A stretch of DNA of 64,000 bases from Flavobacteriales bacterium (GTDB lineage Bacteria > Bacteroidota > Bacteroidia > Flavobacteriales_F > PHOS-HE28), in contig JAEUSY010000012.1 in assembly GCA_016788295.1 (NCBI GenBank), forward strand, positions 1 through 64,000. Direction: 5' to 3'. The notes under the pieces are model-generated. The model did not search any database, was not told the origin of the DNA, and worked only from the letters and a program-made list of their open reading frames with translations. The first letter of the stretch is position 1, and each line of letters opens with the position of its first letter. The position numbers were made by a program, and so were the translations under genes. This document shows positions 1-10,195 of the stretch, in pieces.

Positions 1-150
1 TTCCGCAGGCCCACTATCCGGCAGGTCCTGCATGGCGGCCGGGACGCGGCTGAAGAGGTTGTGCCCGGTACGGGCCCGGATGCGGCGTATACGCCGTGCG
101 CCCTGCACGTCCGCGCCATGATCCCGCTCCGTGATGATCCCGTGATACAT
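1..150 (-). CDS. 5' end of an unidentified gene, cut by the window edge
   Basis: An open frame of 50 codons starts at an ATG whose first base is 150 and runs leftwards off the window without a stop. Third codon positions are mostly G or C, as in the neighbouring real genes, which supports coding. The product begins MYHGIITERDHGADVQG and then becomes Arg-rich. I do not recognise the family from so short a piece. It would be divergent from the Omp28-like gene starting at 186, leaving only 35 bases for two promoters. It could also be a chance open frame. Confidence 0.4.
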   Translation of the reverse strand, partial: MYHGIITERDHGADVQGARRIRRIRARTGHNLFSRVPAAMQDLPDSGPAE

Positions 151-156
151 GGTGCC

Positions 157-164
157 TAGGTTCG
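157..164 (+). promoter_or_regulatory. putative -7 box (TAGGTTCG) for the Omp28-like gene
   Basis: TAGGTTCG fits the Bacteroidota sigma-A -7 form TAnnTTTG with a C at the seventh position, a variant seen upstream of several genes in this window. It lies 21 bases before the ATG at 186. No clear -33 TTG element is visible. Confidence 0.35.
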
Positions 165-185
165 CGTTCAAATACAGCTTCCGCC

Positions 186-1217
186 ATGCGCACCGCCCTG
201 CTTGCCTGCCTGCTCTCGCCCGCCTTGATGGCGCAGACCCTGGTATCCACCGAGCCCACTAACCGCCGCGGCGTGCTGGAGGAGTTCACCGCCGTGAACT
301 GCGGCGTATGCCCACAAGGCCATGCGGTGGCCACCAGCCTGCTCGCGGCCAACCCCGGGGAGCTCATCGTGGTGGCCGTGCATGGTGGCGGCCTTGCCAC
401 CCCTTCCGGCAACCAGCCCGACTTCCGCACCACCGCAGGTACCTCGATATGGTCGCAGTTCGGCGTCAGCTCGCAGCCCACCGGCCTCATGAACCGCACG
501 GCGCACAACGGGCAGCTGGTGATGAGCCGCACCCAATGGGCGAGCGCATTGGCCGCCAACCTGGCCACGCCCGCTCCGGTGAACATCGGTGCCGCCACCC
601 AGTTCGATGAGGACACTCGCCTGCTCACCGTAACGGTGGAGGTGTACAACACCGCCGCTGGCACGGGCGGCTACGACCGTGTGCATGTGTTGCTGACGGA
701 AAGCAACATCATCGGCTACCAACAGAACTACCAGACCGGCGCCCAGTCCGCCTATGTGCACCAACATGTGCTGCGCACGTATGTGTCGCCGCTGTGGGGC
801 GATGAACTGGCCAGTAACGAGCAAGGCGCACTGGACCAGCGCACCTACACCTTTACCGTGCCCACCGGCTGGAACATCAACAACTGCCATGTGGTGGCCT
901 TTGTGGGCGAATACCAGGGCGCCATACACAACGCCGTGGAGCTGGGTGCGAACAACTTCGCAACCAACACGGTGGAGCAGCCCACCAGCGAGCGCATGCT
1001 GCTGTTCCCGCAACCCACCAGCGATGTGCTGCTGGTGCGCCGCGAGGCGAACAGCGCCCCCACCACCTTCGTGGTGCGCGACCTCGCCGGCCGCACGGTG
1101 CTGGAGCTTCCGTACAGTAGCGGAGACATCGTGTCCGTGGATGTGAGCGCGCTTTCCAGCGGCACCTATGTGCTCACCGCCCCCGGTGTGGCACAGCGTT
1201 TCATGGTGGCCCGATGA
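186..1217 (+). CDS. Omp28-like secreted protein with T9SS type A sorting domain
   Basis: The 343-residue product starts with a signal peptide (about residues 1-16, ending LMAQ). Residues 30-60 carry EEFTAVNCGVCPQGH, a thioredoxin-fold-like segment with a CxxC pair, and the body resembles Omp28-related outer membrane proteins of Bacteroidota. The last 80 residues (LLFPQPTSDVLLVRR to MVAR) form a T9SS sorting domain, so the protein should be exported to the periplasm and then to the cell surface. Substrate and partner are unknown; the CxxC could mean redox activity or only a structural disulfide. The stop codon overlaps the start of the next gene (ATGA), implying translational coupling. Confidence 0.8.
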   Translation: MRTALLACLLSPALMAQTLVSTEPTNRRGVLEEFTAVNCGVCPQGHAVATSLLAANPGELIVVAVHGGGLATPSGNQPDFRTTAGTSIWSQFGVSSQPTGLMNRTAHNGQLVMSRTQWASALAANLATPAPVNIGAATQFDEDTRLLTVTVEVYNTAAGTGGYDRVHVLLTESNIIGYQQNYQTGAQSAYVHQHVLRTYVSPLWGDELASNEQGALDQRTYTFTVPTGWNINNCHVVAFVGEYQGAIHNAVELGANNFATNTVEQPTSERMLLFPQPTSDVLLVRREANSAPTTFVVRDLAGRTVLELPYSSGDIVSVDVSALSSGTYVLTAPGVAQRFMVAR

Positions 1218-1942
1218 ACAAGGACACCACGACCGGTGGCGAGGGGCACCAAGGCAACCAGTTGGGAACACGGCATGCCGGAACGTACCGCACTGTGCGC
1301 TACGCACCGGAACGGTACTCCCCGGAGCGGACCGCGGCCCGGGCCGCTGACTTCCACGCCTTGCTGGACGGACGGCGCAGCGTGCGCCATTTCAGCCCCG
1401 AACCCATCGCGGATGCCGTGATCGATGACCTGGTGCGCGCGGCCAGCACGGCGCCCAGCGGCGCACACAAACAGCCATGGACCTTCTGCGTGGTGACCGA
1501 CCCCGCGCTGAAGAAGGCCATCCGTGAAGCGGCTGAAGAAGAGGAACGGGAGAACTACAGCGGCCGCATGACACCCGAGTGGCTGGAGGACCTCGCTCCA
1601 TTGGGCACCGACTGGCGCAAGGAATTCCTGGAGGTGGCGCCCTGCCTGATCGTGGTGTTCAAGCGCGCCTACGAGACCAAGCCCGATGGGACACGGCGGA
1701 AGAACTACTACGTGGAGGAGAGCGTGGGCCTCGCCAGCGGCTTCCTGCTCGCTGCCGCGCGCAACGCCGGCCTCGTAACGCTCACACACACGCCCAGCCC
1801 GATGAACTTCCTGCTGCGCCTGTTGCAACGGCCGGAGAACGAAAGGCCCTTCCTGCTCATCCCCATCGGCTACCCCGCGGTGGACTGCGAAGTGCCGGAC
1901 CTTGTGCGCAAGCCGCTGGAGGAGGTGATGGTGCGGTACTGA
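1214..1942 (+). CDS. Nitroreductase family protein
   Basis: The 242-residue protein has the FMN-binding nitroreductase pattern: GRRSVRHFSPEPI near residue 55, then a helix with AASTAPSGAHKQPWTF, and YVEESVGLASGFLLAAARNAGL near residue 175. The sequence is close in style to the iodotyrosine deiodinase-like branch (Arg-Ser near the N-terminus, APSGAHKQPW). It probably reduces a small aromatic or halogenated substrate with NAD(P)H; the actual substrate cannot be read. It is cytoplasmic (no signal peptide), although coupled by a 4-base ATGA overlap to a secreted Omp28-like protein. A start further in, near the conserved RYAPERYSPERT segment, is possible but the overlap favours 1214. Confidence 0.88.
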   Translation: MNKDTTTGGEGHQGNQLGTRHAGTYRTVRYAPERYSPERTAARAADFHALLDGRRSVRHFSPEPIADAVIDDLVRAASTAPSGAHKQPWTFCVVTDPALKKAIREAAEEEERENYSGRMTPEWLEDLAPLGTDWRKEFLEVAPCLIVVFKRAYETKPDGTRRKNYYVEESVGLASGFLLAAARNAGLVTLTHTPSPMNFLLRLLQRPENERPFLLIPIGYPAVDCEVPDLVRKPLEEVMVRY

Positions 1943-1969
1943 GCTTATGACAACGCCCTGGAGAGCGCT

Positions 1970-3838
1970 TCAGGTACCGCTCTTGATCCACACCGTGGAC
2001 CGAACGGCAACACCTGAGAGGACCCGCACATGGTAGCTGCCCAAAGGCAAATGCGAGACATCCAACGTGATCGCACCCTCTTCGTTGTTCAGTGTCTGCA
2101 TGAGCACCATGCGCCCATCGGCTGATAGCACCTCCACGTGCGCGCTGCCATCTGCGGCCGCGTAGCGCACGGTGAGCCTATCGTTACCGGGGTTTGGGTA
2201 TACGACCAACGATCCGGCCTCCGGAGCACGCACCACCGCCACCACCCCGCTGAAGGCCATGGACCCGTCCTGGTCCACTTGGCGCAAGCGATAGTAGGCC
2301 CGTTCCAATGGCCTCCTGTCCACAGCCCGATAGTTGACCAGCTGCAGGCTTGTGCCCGCCGCGGGCACGGTGGCCAATGGTTCCCAGTTGGCCGCATCCG
2401 CGCTGCGTTCGAGCTCGAAGCGATCACTGTTCTGTTCAGTGGCCGTGGTCCACAGCAGTACGTTGTGCGGGCCATCCGCAAACCCTCCGAAGGACAGCAG
2501 CTCCACCGGCAGTATGACCTCCACGGAACAGCTTGTGCTCATGGGTAACACGGACCGAATGGACGGGCTCACTGGACTGCTGGTGCCGCCCGTGTTGAGC
2601 GTAAAGCCCGTAAGGACGGTGGGGGTGTGCGCACTGCTGGTATACACCACGTTCATGGAATCGCAGCCCGGGCAATGGCCACCGGGCGTGGTGCGCATGA
2701 GCAGAGCTTGGAAGTCGCTCATCGGACACCCGGACACCTCGCCAGCGATCAGCAGTCCACCGTCGGGTGCAATGATCATGGAATTGGCGCGCTCGGTGCG
2801 TGTGGGGCTGCCGAACTCCTGTGCGGAAAGCAGCGCACCGTTCTTGTTGGTATGGATGAGGAGGATGTTCGGGTTGCCGAACCCGCCGGTGCTGCTGCTA
2901 CCGGTGATCCAGTAGGTGGAATCGGGCAGCTGCACCAGGTCGCGGGTGAACTGGTAGCGCGCATCGCCGTAGCGCCGGAACCAACTGATGGCACCAGTAG
3001 CCGTGAGCTTCATCAGGAACGCGTCACCGCTGGTGGCCCCGTAGCCGAAGGTGTAACCGGTCACCGCGTAGCCTCCATCCAGCGTTGGCACCACGCTCGT
3101 GCCATGGTCCTCGCCGTTGGTGGCATACACCTGCCGCCAGGTGACCGTGCCATCGGAAGCCAGTTTCGCAACGAAGATGTGCGGACCGTTCGCGCCATAC
3201 GCTTCCGCTTCGCCGCACAGGATAAAACCGTTGTCGGGTGTCCGTTCGATCGCGAAGCCGAAGTCGAAGCTCGGGGCACGGATCAAGCGGGTCCACACCA
3301 GCGCACCTGCGCCGCTGACCTTCACGATGAAATGATCGTAGTTCGTTGCCGTGATGCCTTGATAGCCATAGATGACGATACCCCCATCGTGCGTCAGGGC
3401 GGTCCCCAAGGGAAGGTCATCCTGTGCCGCACCGATGCGCGTGCTCCAGAGCACGTTGTTGTTCTTGTCCAACCGCGACACGTGGTAGTCCAGGAAATTG
3501 GCACCGTAACCGCTGGTGTAGCCCACCACGAACACACCGCTGTCGGGCAGGGCTTCCACATTGGTGAACGCATCGTTCTGCGGCGATCCGATCGATACGG
3601 CATCGGCCACGACGCCGTTCAGGGTCGTGCGTAACAGGAACCCGTCCGCGCTGCCGAAAGTGAAGCCAGGGGACTGCGTGGACCCGGCCAGCCGCACCGT
3701 GCCGTCCGCACCGAGCACCAGATCATCGCCCGTATCCGAAGTGCTGCCGCCATAGCTGCGCATGAAGGAGGATTGCCCGGAACCCTGAACGGACAACCCT
3801 CCAACAAGTAGCAGTGCGATAATGCGGACAAGAATCAT
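1970..3838 (-). CDS. Propeller-repeat T9SS surface protein
   Basis: From the ATG at 3838 the product is 622 residues and opens with a signal peptide (MILVRIIALLLVGGLSVQGSGQ). An upstream in-frame start at 3868 exists but would bury the signal peptide. Residues about 25-400 consist of repeated units of roughly 50 residues with patterns such as GxxxDxFLxKLxxxGxxxWxRxxG and PDSGVFVVGYTSG, typical of SBBP/delta-60-type beta-propeller repeats. Next comes an FN3-like module (LPVELLSFGGF, then YYRLRQVDQDG) that commonly precedes T9SS signals, and the C-terminus (VVYPNPGNDRLTVRY onward) is a type A sorting domain. Likely a surface adhesin or binding protein. It is convergent with the nitroreductase gene and resembles the protein at 8415-9956. 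Confidence 0.82.
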   Translation of the reverse strand: MILVRIIALLLVGGLSVQGSGQSSFMRSYGGSTSDTGDDLVLGADGTVRLAGSTQSPGFTFGSADGFLLRTTLNGVVADAVSIGSPQNDAFTNVEALPDSGVFVVGYTSGYGANFLDYHVSRLDKNNNVLWSTRIGAAQDDLPLGTALTHDGGIVIYGYQGITATNYDHFIVKVSGAGALVWTRLIRAPSFDFGFAIERTPDNGFILCGEAEAYGANGPHIFVAKLASDGTVTWRQVYATNGEDHGTSVVPTLDGGYAVTGYTFGYGATSGDAFLMKLTATGAISWFRRYGDARYQFTRDLVQLPDSTYWITGSSSTGGFGNPNILLIHTNKNGALLSAQEFGSPTRTERANSMIIAPDGGLLIAGEVSGCPMSDFQALLMRTTPGGHCPGCDSMNVVYTSSAHTPTVLTGFTLNTGGTSSPVSPSIRSVLPMSTSCSVEVILPVELLSFGGFADGPHNVLLWTTATEQNSDRFELERSADAANWEPLATVPAAGTSLQLVNYRAVDRRPLERAYYRLRQVDQDGSMAFSGVVAVVRAPEAGSLVVYPNPGNDRLTVRYAAADGSAHVEVLSADGRMVLMQTLNNEEGAITLDVSHLPLGSYHVRVLSGVAVRSTVWIKSGT

Positions 3839-3978
3839 GACAGTTGCAAGGAAATCACCGATCATCACGGAACTATCACGTCGGTCGAAGAGTTCATTCC
3901 TGACATGCCCCGGTCATGTTTGTGATACTTCCGTGAGGGATGTCCTATTGCTTTACACCCCGACCCCACGCTTCCTTC

Positions 3979-4953
3979 ATGCCATTGACCACCATGTGCT
4001 CCAAGAACGTGTTACGCCCCATCTACATCACCGCGCTCCTGATCGGTCCCCTGCTGGACGTACAGGGCCAGGGTTGCAGCGACGCCGGTGTCTGTACCGC
4101 CGGTCCGATCGGTGAAGTGACCCTCCACACCGATAGCAGTACCACAGCGGAACCGCGGCATTTCGCCCGCCTCACCTTCAGTTACGCCATCGGTGAGCGC
4201 AGCACGACCATCCTGCAGGTTGTCCCCGAGGTGAGCATCGGTGCCACGGAGCGCCTGTCGTTCCAAGTGAAAGTACCCAGCATCAGCGTGAGCGGTGACC
4301 TCGGCAGCAACAGTGGGCTGGGCGACCCGGTGCTCACGGCTTCCTACCAGTTCATCAGGAAGGACCAGGAACGGCTCGATGGCCTGGTGGGCGTGAAGCT
4401 CAACTCCGGCGATGCGAACACACAGCTGGATGGCCGACCGTTGCCCATGCCCTACCAGACCAGCCTGGGCACCACGGACCTGTTGCTCGGGATCAGCTAC
4501 CGATGGAAGCGGTGGAGCGCCGCCGTGGCCTACCAGCACGTGCTGGTGCAGGATAACAGGAACGGGTTCTTTCCAAGCTCTTGGGCCGGCAGCGCGGACA
4601 GTACGGCAGCGGCGGGCTACTTCGGGTCGCTTTTGCTGGAGCGCGCGAACGATGCTGTGGTGCGCGCGCAGTATGCCGTTCCACTGGGAAGGCTGATCCT
4701 TCAACCCGGGCTGCTCGCCATCATGCACCTCGGCGAGGATACGCAACTGAACTCGGCGGACCTGACCCAGCGCGTTGCCATCAGCGGTTCTGAAGGGCTC
4801 ACCCTGAACCTGACGGTGGACGCGCGGTACAAGCTGTCCGACAGCTGGGCCATCGAGGCTGCCTATGGTTCACCGCTGGTGGTGCGCGAAGTGCGTCCCG
4901 ACGGCCTTACCCGCGCCATGGTGCTGAACCTGGGCCTGCGCTATTCGTTCTGA
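3979..4953 (+). CDS. Outer-membrane beta-barrel protein, transporter-like (MetA-pathway/phenol-type)
   Basis: Reading from ATG 3979 (ATG 3994 is an alternative; 3940 would add residues before the signal peptide) gives about 324 residues. A signal sequence (YITALLIGPLLDVQGQ) is followed by alternating amphipathic strands, with phrases such as SGLGDPVLTASYQFI, LGTTDLLLGISYRW and AAVAYQHVLVQDN, and the chain ends in Phe (LGLRYSF), all features of an outer-membrane barrel. The overall layout resembles the putative MetA-pathway family of uncharacterised transporters. It is followed after five bases by a two-component system, suggesting one transcript in which the kinase could sense the compound or stress the barrel deals with; this is inference. 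Confidence 0.65.
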   Translation: MPLTTMCSKNVLRPIYITALLIGPLLDVQGQGCSDAGVCTAGPIGEVTLHTDSSTTAEPRHFARLTFSYAIGERSTTILQVVPEVSIGATERLSFQVKVPSISVSGDLGSNSGLGDPVLTASYQFIRKDQERLDGLVGVKLNSGDANTQLDGRPLPMPYQTSLGTTDLLLGISYRWKRWSAAVAYQHVLVQDNRNGFFPSSWAGSADSTAAAGYFGSLLLERANDAVVRAQYAVPLGRLILQPGLLAIMHLGEDTQLNSADLTQRVAISGSEGLTLNLTVDARYKLSDSWAIEAAYGSPLVVREVRPDGLTRAMVLNLGLRYSF

Positions 4954-4958
4954 AGGCC

Positions 4959-5651
<693 letters not shown>

Positions 5652-5656
5652 CCACC

Positions 5657-7117
5657 ATGCTGAACAGCCTCTTCTGGAAGGTCTCCGCTATTTTCCTGGC
5701 GCTGCTGCTGGTCTTCACGGCCATCGTCCTCCGCATCCACATCACCGCCTCCAGCAACCATGCGTTGGAGGTCACGCAACGGCTGAACCACGACCTGGCG
5801 CAGCATACCGTGGGCGAGATCAAGCCCTTCCTGAACGGTGAAGTAACGGACGATGCGATCGGCACGCTCATGCACAGCATGATGGCCGTTAACCCCGGCA
5901 TCGAGGTATACGTGCTGGATACCACCGGCACCATCCTGAAGTACGTGGCGTTCGAGGGTGAAGTGAAGACCGACCGGGTGGACCTTGCACCCGTTCGCGC
6001 GTTCATGTCCACCACCGAACATGACGGCCTGTTGGTGGGCGACGATCCGCGTGCACCCGGAGAGCGGAAGATCTTCAGTGCAGCGCCCGTGCTGGAGAAC
6101 GGCGTGCCACAGGGGTATGTGTACATCATCCTTGCCGGTCAGGAATACGTGGGCGCCACCGAGACCCTCTTCGGCAGCTACTTCCTGCGCTTGAGCGGTC
6201 GCTCCGTGCTCATCGCCCTCGCCTTCACCCTGCTGTTCGGCTTGCTCGCCATCTGGTCCATCACCCACAACAGCGAGCGCCTACTGGATGGCATACGCCG
6301 CTTCCGGGCCGGTGAACGCAATGTGCGCATCGCCCACACCGGCAATGGTCAGTTCGCCCAGGTGGCCACCACCTTCAACGACATGGCGGCCACCATCGAG
6401 CGCAACATGGATGAGTTGAAGGGCTTGGACAAGTTGCGCAAGGAGCTGATCGCGAACGTGAGCCACGACCTGCGTACGCCGATCGCGTCCGTCCAGGGCT
6501 ATGCGGAAACATTGCTCTTGAAGGAAGGTGCACTGTCTCCGGAAGAGCGACGGGAACACCTTGGCGTCATCGTGAAGAACGCGGACAGGCTGAAAGACCT
6601 CGTGGATGACCTCTTCACCTTGAGCAAACTGGAGTCCGGCCAATTGAAGCTGGACCTGGAACCGATCTCGCTGGGCGAACTGGTGCACGACGTGGTGAAC
6701 AAGCTGCGGCTGCATGCGCAGGAGAAGAACGTGGGCATCAACATCATCATGACCAAGGACCTCCCCATCGTGCAGGTGGATGTGAAGAAGATCGATCGCG
6801 TGCTGCAGAACATCATCCAGAACAGCATCAAGTTCTGCACCGCCGGTGACCGCATCACGGTGGAACTGGATGGACATGACGCCGCAGTGGAAGTGCGCAT
6901 CAGCGACACCGGACCGGGCATACCGGCCGACGAACTGCCCTTCATCTTCGATCGCTACTACCGTGGCATGCGGTCGAACAACTCCGAGGGTTCCGGACTG
7001 GGCCTGGCCATCGTGAAGCGCATCGTGGAACTGCACGGCAGCACGGTGAACGTCACCAGTCGCGCGAACGAAGGGGCGCAGTTCAGCTTCCGACTACGCG
7101 CTTGGCAGGCAGCCTAG
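5657..7117 (+). CDS. Sensor histidine kinase with HAMP domain
   Basis: The 486-residue protein has a transmembrane helix at about residues 8-28, a periplasmic sensor segment, a second helix near 175-200, and a HAMP linker (RFRAGERNVRIAHTGNGQF). The HisKA box ANVSHDLRTPIASVQGYAE places the phosphorylated His at residue 270. The ATPase core shows the N box (NIIQNSIKF, near 385), G1 (DTGPGIP, near 417) and G2 (GSGLGLAIVKRIVE). It is the partner of the OmpR-type regulator just upstream; the signal is unknown. All catalytic motifs look intact. Confidence 0.95.
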   Translation: MLNSLFWKVSAIFLALLLVFTAIVLRIHITASSNHALEVTQRLNHDLAQHTVGEIKPFLNGEVTDDAIGTLMHSMMAVNPGIEVYVLDTTGTILKYVAFEGEVKTDRVDLAPVRAFMSTTEHDGLLVGDDPRAPGERKIFSAAPVLENGVPQGYVYIILAGQEYVGATETLFGSYFLRLSGRSVLIALAFTLLFGLLAIWSITHNSERLLDGIRRFRAGERNVRIAHTGNGQFAQVATTFNDMAATIERNMDELKGLDKLRKELIANVSHDLRTPIASVQGYAETLLLKEGALSPEERREHLGVIVKNADRLKDLVDDLFTLSKLESGQLKLDLEPISLGELVHDVVNKLRLHAQEKNVGINIIMTKDLPIVQVDVKKIDRVLQNIIQNSIKFCTAGDRITVELDGHDAAVEVRISDTGPGIPADELPFIFDRYYRGMRSNNSEGSGLGLAIVKRIVELHGSTVNVTSRANEGAQFSFRLRAWQAA

Positions 7118-7287
7118 AACAGCAACGCTTTACACGATAGAGCATCAACCAGTTGTTCGTGCATTGAAGCGTAAAGCCCGTGCCGTCCCTTGTGCTAACG
7201 TTCGTCGTGCTGAGATGAACATGTGATCCCTGCGTGATACCGCCGTGACCGGATGCGCGGTGCTTTGTCGGCACAACCTATTTGCAC

Positions 7288-8235
7288 ATGCGCACAACAT
7301 CCCTGTTCACCACCACCGTGTTGATGGCCCTGGCCTTCACCGGCTGCAAGAAGGAAGAAGCGGAGACACCAGCTCCCTCGCCCACAACCCCAACGGTTTA
7401 CGACCCCGCCACCGCACAGCGCATCGTGGTGGACCGCTTCGCCGCGGGCACCGGCACGCTCATGGTGCGCGATGGCAGCAACGGTCTGCCCGCCGCCAAT
7501 GCCCCCATCAACTTCGACGCCGCCCCCTTCATCACCCGAGGCTTTGGTCCGCAAGGACAGGCCGTGGAGTACTACAACTTCGATGTGCAGCCCACTGCGG
7601 CCATTCCCATCTTCGTCTGCTTTAAGCCCGGACAAAGTTCCCCGGTGAGCGGGCAGCTCAACATCATCGGCAAGATCCCCGGCGATGTGGGCTACAACGA
7701 CTTCTGGGAGGTGGTGAAGGTGAACGTGCCGGAGAGCTACGTAGCCAACACGTTGGCCAGCCAGAGCGATGTGTTCAACAGCGGGTACGCGCTGGACTAC
7801 ACGGGCATGATCGTGAACTGTCCCGTGGTACCGGAGGGAAGCACCGCCACCAAACGGCTGAACGGCGCCAGCAGCAGCCTCGTACAATGCTGGTACGAGC
7901 GCAAAGTGGGCTTCTACTTCGACTTCCAGGAAGCGCCCTTGAACGAGGTGGCGAACGCCGTACCCACCTCGCCCATCTACGTGCTCTTCAACATCAACCC
8001 CGACCAGCCCAACGGCGGACCACCCAGCGGCTTCGTCACCGAACCGGGCACCGACCAGACGCACAACGTGCTGGCCACCGTTCCCGGCCAGGCGGGCTAC
8101 TCTCCGCTCTGGCGCGTGTCCGTGATCAACAACAGCAGCTTCGCTCAAGTAAGCGACCTGGCCTCAGCGCAGAGCGCGAACATCATGGCCATGAACGTGA
8201 TGAACGTGAACTGCCCGGTGGTCGCGTTCCCGTAA
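7288..8235 (+). CDS. Putative lipoprotein of unknown function
   Basis: ATG 7288 gives 315 residues beginning MRTTSLFTTTVLMALAFTG followed by Cys, a clear lipobox (LAFTGC) with KKEE after the Cys, so the mature protein should be a lipoprotein starting CKKEE. The body is a secreted beta-rich domain with no family I recognise. Phrases NVPESYVANTLASQSDVFNSGY and SVINNSSFAQVSDLASAQ look like two related halves, each ending near INCPVV, hinting at an internal duplication. It stands alone, 170 bases after the kinase gene, and is followed by a good terminator hairpin. Confidence 0.75.
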   Translation: MRTTSLFTTTVLMALAFTGCKKEEAETPAPSPTTPTVYDPATAQRIVVDRFAAGTGTLMVRDGSNGLPAANAPINFDAAPFITRGFGPQGQAVEYYNFDVQPTAAIPIFVCFKPGQSSPVSGQLNIIGKIPGDVGYNDFWEVVKVNVPESYVANTLASQSDVFNSGYALDYTGMIVNCPVVPEGSTATKRLNGASSSLVQCWYERKVGFYFDFQEAPLNEVANAVPTSPIYVLFNINPDQPNGGPPSGFVTEPGTDQTHNVLATVPGQAGYSPLWRVSVINNSSFAQVSDLASAQSANIMAMNVMNVNCPVVAFP

Positions 8236-8258
8236 GCACGACGATATGCGAACCAACG

Positions 8259-8284
8259 GACCCCGGTCATTATTGGCCGGGGTC
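8259..8284 (+). terminator. Rho-independent terminator-like hairpin after the lipoprotein gene
   Basis: GACCCCGG and CCGGGGTC form a perfect 8-bp stem around a 10-base loop, 24 bases past the lipoprotein stop codon. The T tract after it is weak (TGTTG). It also lies 130 bases downstream of the convergent minus-strand gene ending at 8415, so it may serve both strands. Confidence 0.55.
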
Positions 8285-8414
8285 TGTTGCATAGGAGCCA
8301 TGCAACTCATGCCGTGGAACATGACAGCGCGCGGATGGAACGTGTGGGTCGAGAAGGCACCCAAGGGCAAGTGTTCCCTCGGGAATGGTGGCCGCACAAG
8401 GCCGACCACGTTCG

Positions 8415-9956
8415 CTACTGCTGCACCACGCGTGCCGTGGTGGTGCGGCCTCCTGCCTGCACACCGATCATGTAGATGCCCGCATGCGATGGCAGTGGCA
8501 GGGTGTGCAGGCCGGGGGCCAGGGTGCTGCTGTGCAGCAGTCTGCCGGCCACATCGCGCACCAGGCATTGGGCTGGTCCTGTACGGGTGTCCACCTGCAC
8601 GGCAAAGCCACCGGGCACCTGGGTTATTCGCACGCCTTCCTGGTCGTCGGCCTGAGGGGCGGTAGCGGTTGAAAGCTCGGGCCCGAGACGCACCACCCAT
8701 GTATCGATGCCACCGAAGTACTGGCTCATTTCGGCATTGGGTCCCGAGGCCACCATGAGGAGCACGCAGCCCCCATCGGCCGTGAGCGCGATATCGCCCA
8801 CGGACTCTTCCTCGAAGCCACCGAAGGTGCGCTGCCACAGCAGTTCGCCTTGTTCATCCAGGCGTACCAGCCACGCATCGATGGTGCCCGCGAAGCCGGT
8901 CACATCACCATCGTTGGAATAGGCGTACGCGAAGAGCAGGTAGCCGCCATCGGGGGCCTGGCGGATGTGCCAGCCATAGTCGCCATTCGTGCCGCCCAGA
9001 TCGTGGCGCCAGATGCTCTGCCCGTTGGGCGTCAATTTCTCGATGACGACCCGCGTGCTGGGTTGCAGGCTGCCGAAGGACATCATCTCGTAGGAATAGT
9101 AGCCGGTCACCACGAAGTGGCCTTCGCTGGTCTGCAGGGCATCGCTGATCTGGTCATCGAATGCACCACCGAGCGTGCGTTGGCTGATCAGCTCGCCACT
9201 GGTGCTGACCTCCAGCAACCAACCATCACCAAGCCCCATGTAGCCTGTAACATCGCCATTGGAGGAGCGTGTGCTGCACGATGCGATGATCTTACCGCCG
9301 GGCGAGGTATTGATGCCGATACCGGAATCGTAGCCGAAGCCGCCAAAGGTCTCCACCCAGAGCACCGTGCCGGTGGCGGTCAACCGCAGCACCATCACAT
9401 CAACGTTCACGGGCCCTGCGGAGGGGTACACCAACTTGCTCCCAATGGCTGCGTAACTGCCATCATCCAGGCGTACGCACGTGGCAAGGTCCGTTTGCTC
9501 GCTGGGTCCGGCGGAAAAACGCTGTGCGATCAGGGGATCACCGTCGGCATTCAGGGTGAGCAGGAAGTAGTCGGCATTGGGCAGCGGTGCGCCCAGATCA
9601 CCATTGGGCGAAGCGGTCCGGCCGATCACGGTGATGCGGCCATCATCATGCACATCCACATACAGGGCCAGATCGTGCCCGCTGCCGCCGAAATTGCGGT
9701 GCCAGAGCGGAGCGCCATTGGCATCCAGGCGCACCACCCACACATCCAGGTCGCCCATGGTAGCGGAACTGGTGGCGCTCACTGATGCACTGCCGCCTAC
9801 CACCACCAGGCCACCATCGGCGGTGCGGGCCAGCTTTCTGCCGATATCCGTCTGGTTGCCGCCCAGAGTGCGTTCCCAAAGAAGCCCGGTGGATTGCTGG
9901 GCCGAAGCAGTGTAAGCGAGCAGGCATACCACGAACTGGGGAATGAAGCGTACCAT
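8415..9956 (-). CDS. Propeller-repeat T9SS surface protein
   Basis: ATG 9956 yields 513 residues with a signal peptide (MVRFIPQFVVCLLAYTASAQ); a longer frame to 10061 adds residues before it. Residues 25-420 hold about seven repeats of roughly 52 residues with the pattern GGLVVVGG, GDLDVWVVRLDANGxxLWxRxFGG, a beta-propeller of the delta-60/SBBP type. The C-terminus (about 430-513, ITQVPGGFAVQVDTR to TTTARVVQQ) is a T9SS-like sorting domain, somewhat divergent: the usual FPNP is missing. It has the same build as the protein at 1970-3838 but lacks the FN3-like linker. Likely displayed on the cell surface. Confidence 0.8.
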   Translation of the reverse strand: MVRFIPQFVVCLLAYTASAQQSTGLLWERTLGGNQTDIGRKLARTADGGLVVVGGSASVSATSSATMGDLDVWVVRLDANGAPLWHRNFGGSGHDLALYVDVHDDGRITVIGRTASPNGDLGAPLPNADYFLLTLNADGDPLIAQRFSAGPSEQTDLATCVRLDDGSYAAIGSKLVYPSAGPVNVDVMVLRLTATGTVLWVETFGGFGYDSGIGINTSPGGKIIASCSTRSSNGDVTGYMGLGDGWLLEVSTSGELISQRTLGGAFDDQISDALQTSEGHFVVTGYYSYEMMSFGSLQPSTRVVIEKLTPNGQSIWRHDLGGTNGDYGWHIRQAPDGGYLLFAYAYSNDGDVTGFAGTIDAWLVRLDEQGELLWQRTFGGFEEESVGDIALTADGGCVLLMVASGPNAEMSQYFGGIDTWVVRLGPELSTATAPQADDQEGVRITQVPGGFAVQVDTRTGPAQCLVRDVAGRLLHSSTLAPGLHTLPLPSHAGIYMIGVQAGGRTTTARVVQQ

Positions 9957-10195
9957 GGCCGTAAGGTTCAGGTATGTGAAAGATACATGCATCCAGCCAT
10001 GGATCCGTACCTCGGGCACACCTTTCCGCAACGGACATATACACCTCAGACCATCGGCCATGGCACCTCTTCACGGCGGCCATGGGCGACCACCGAACAG
10101 CCGGGCCAGGCAAGCGGCTTAATGAAGCGGAAGGCAAGGAGACCTGACGGCTCACCAACACATGCGCTCGCCTTTGGGTGATCCGATCGGCCCGC

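Noticed and set aside
7126-7177. Inverted repeat GCTTTAC / GTAAAGC after the histidine kinase gene
   Set aside because: Only 7 bp with a 36-base loop; could arise by chance, so not listed as a terminator or operator.
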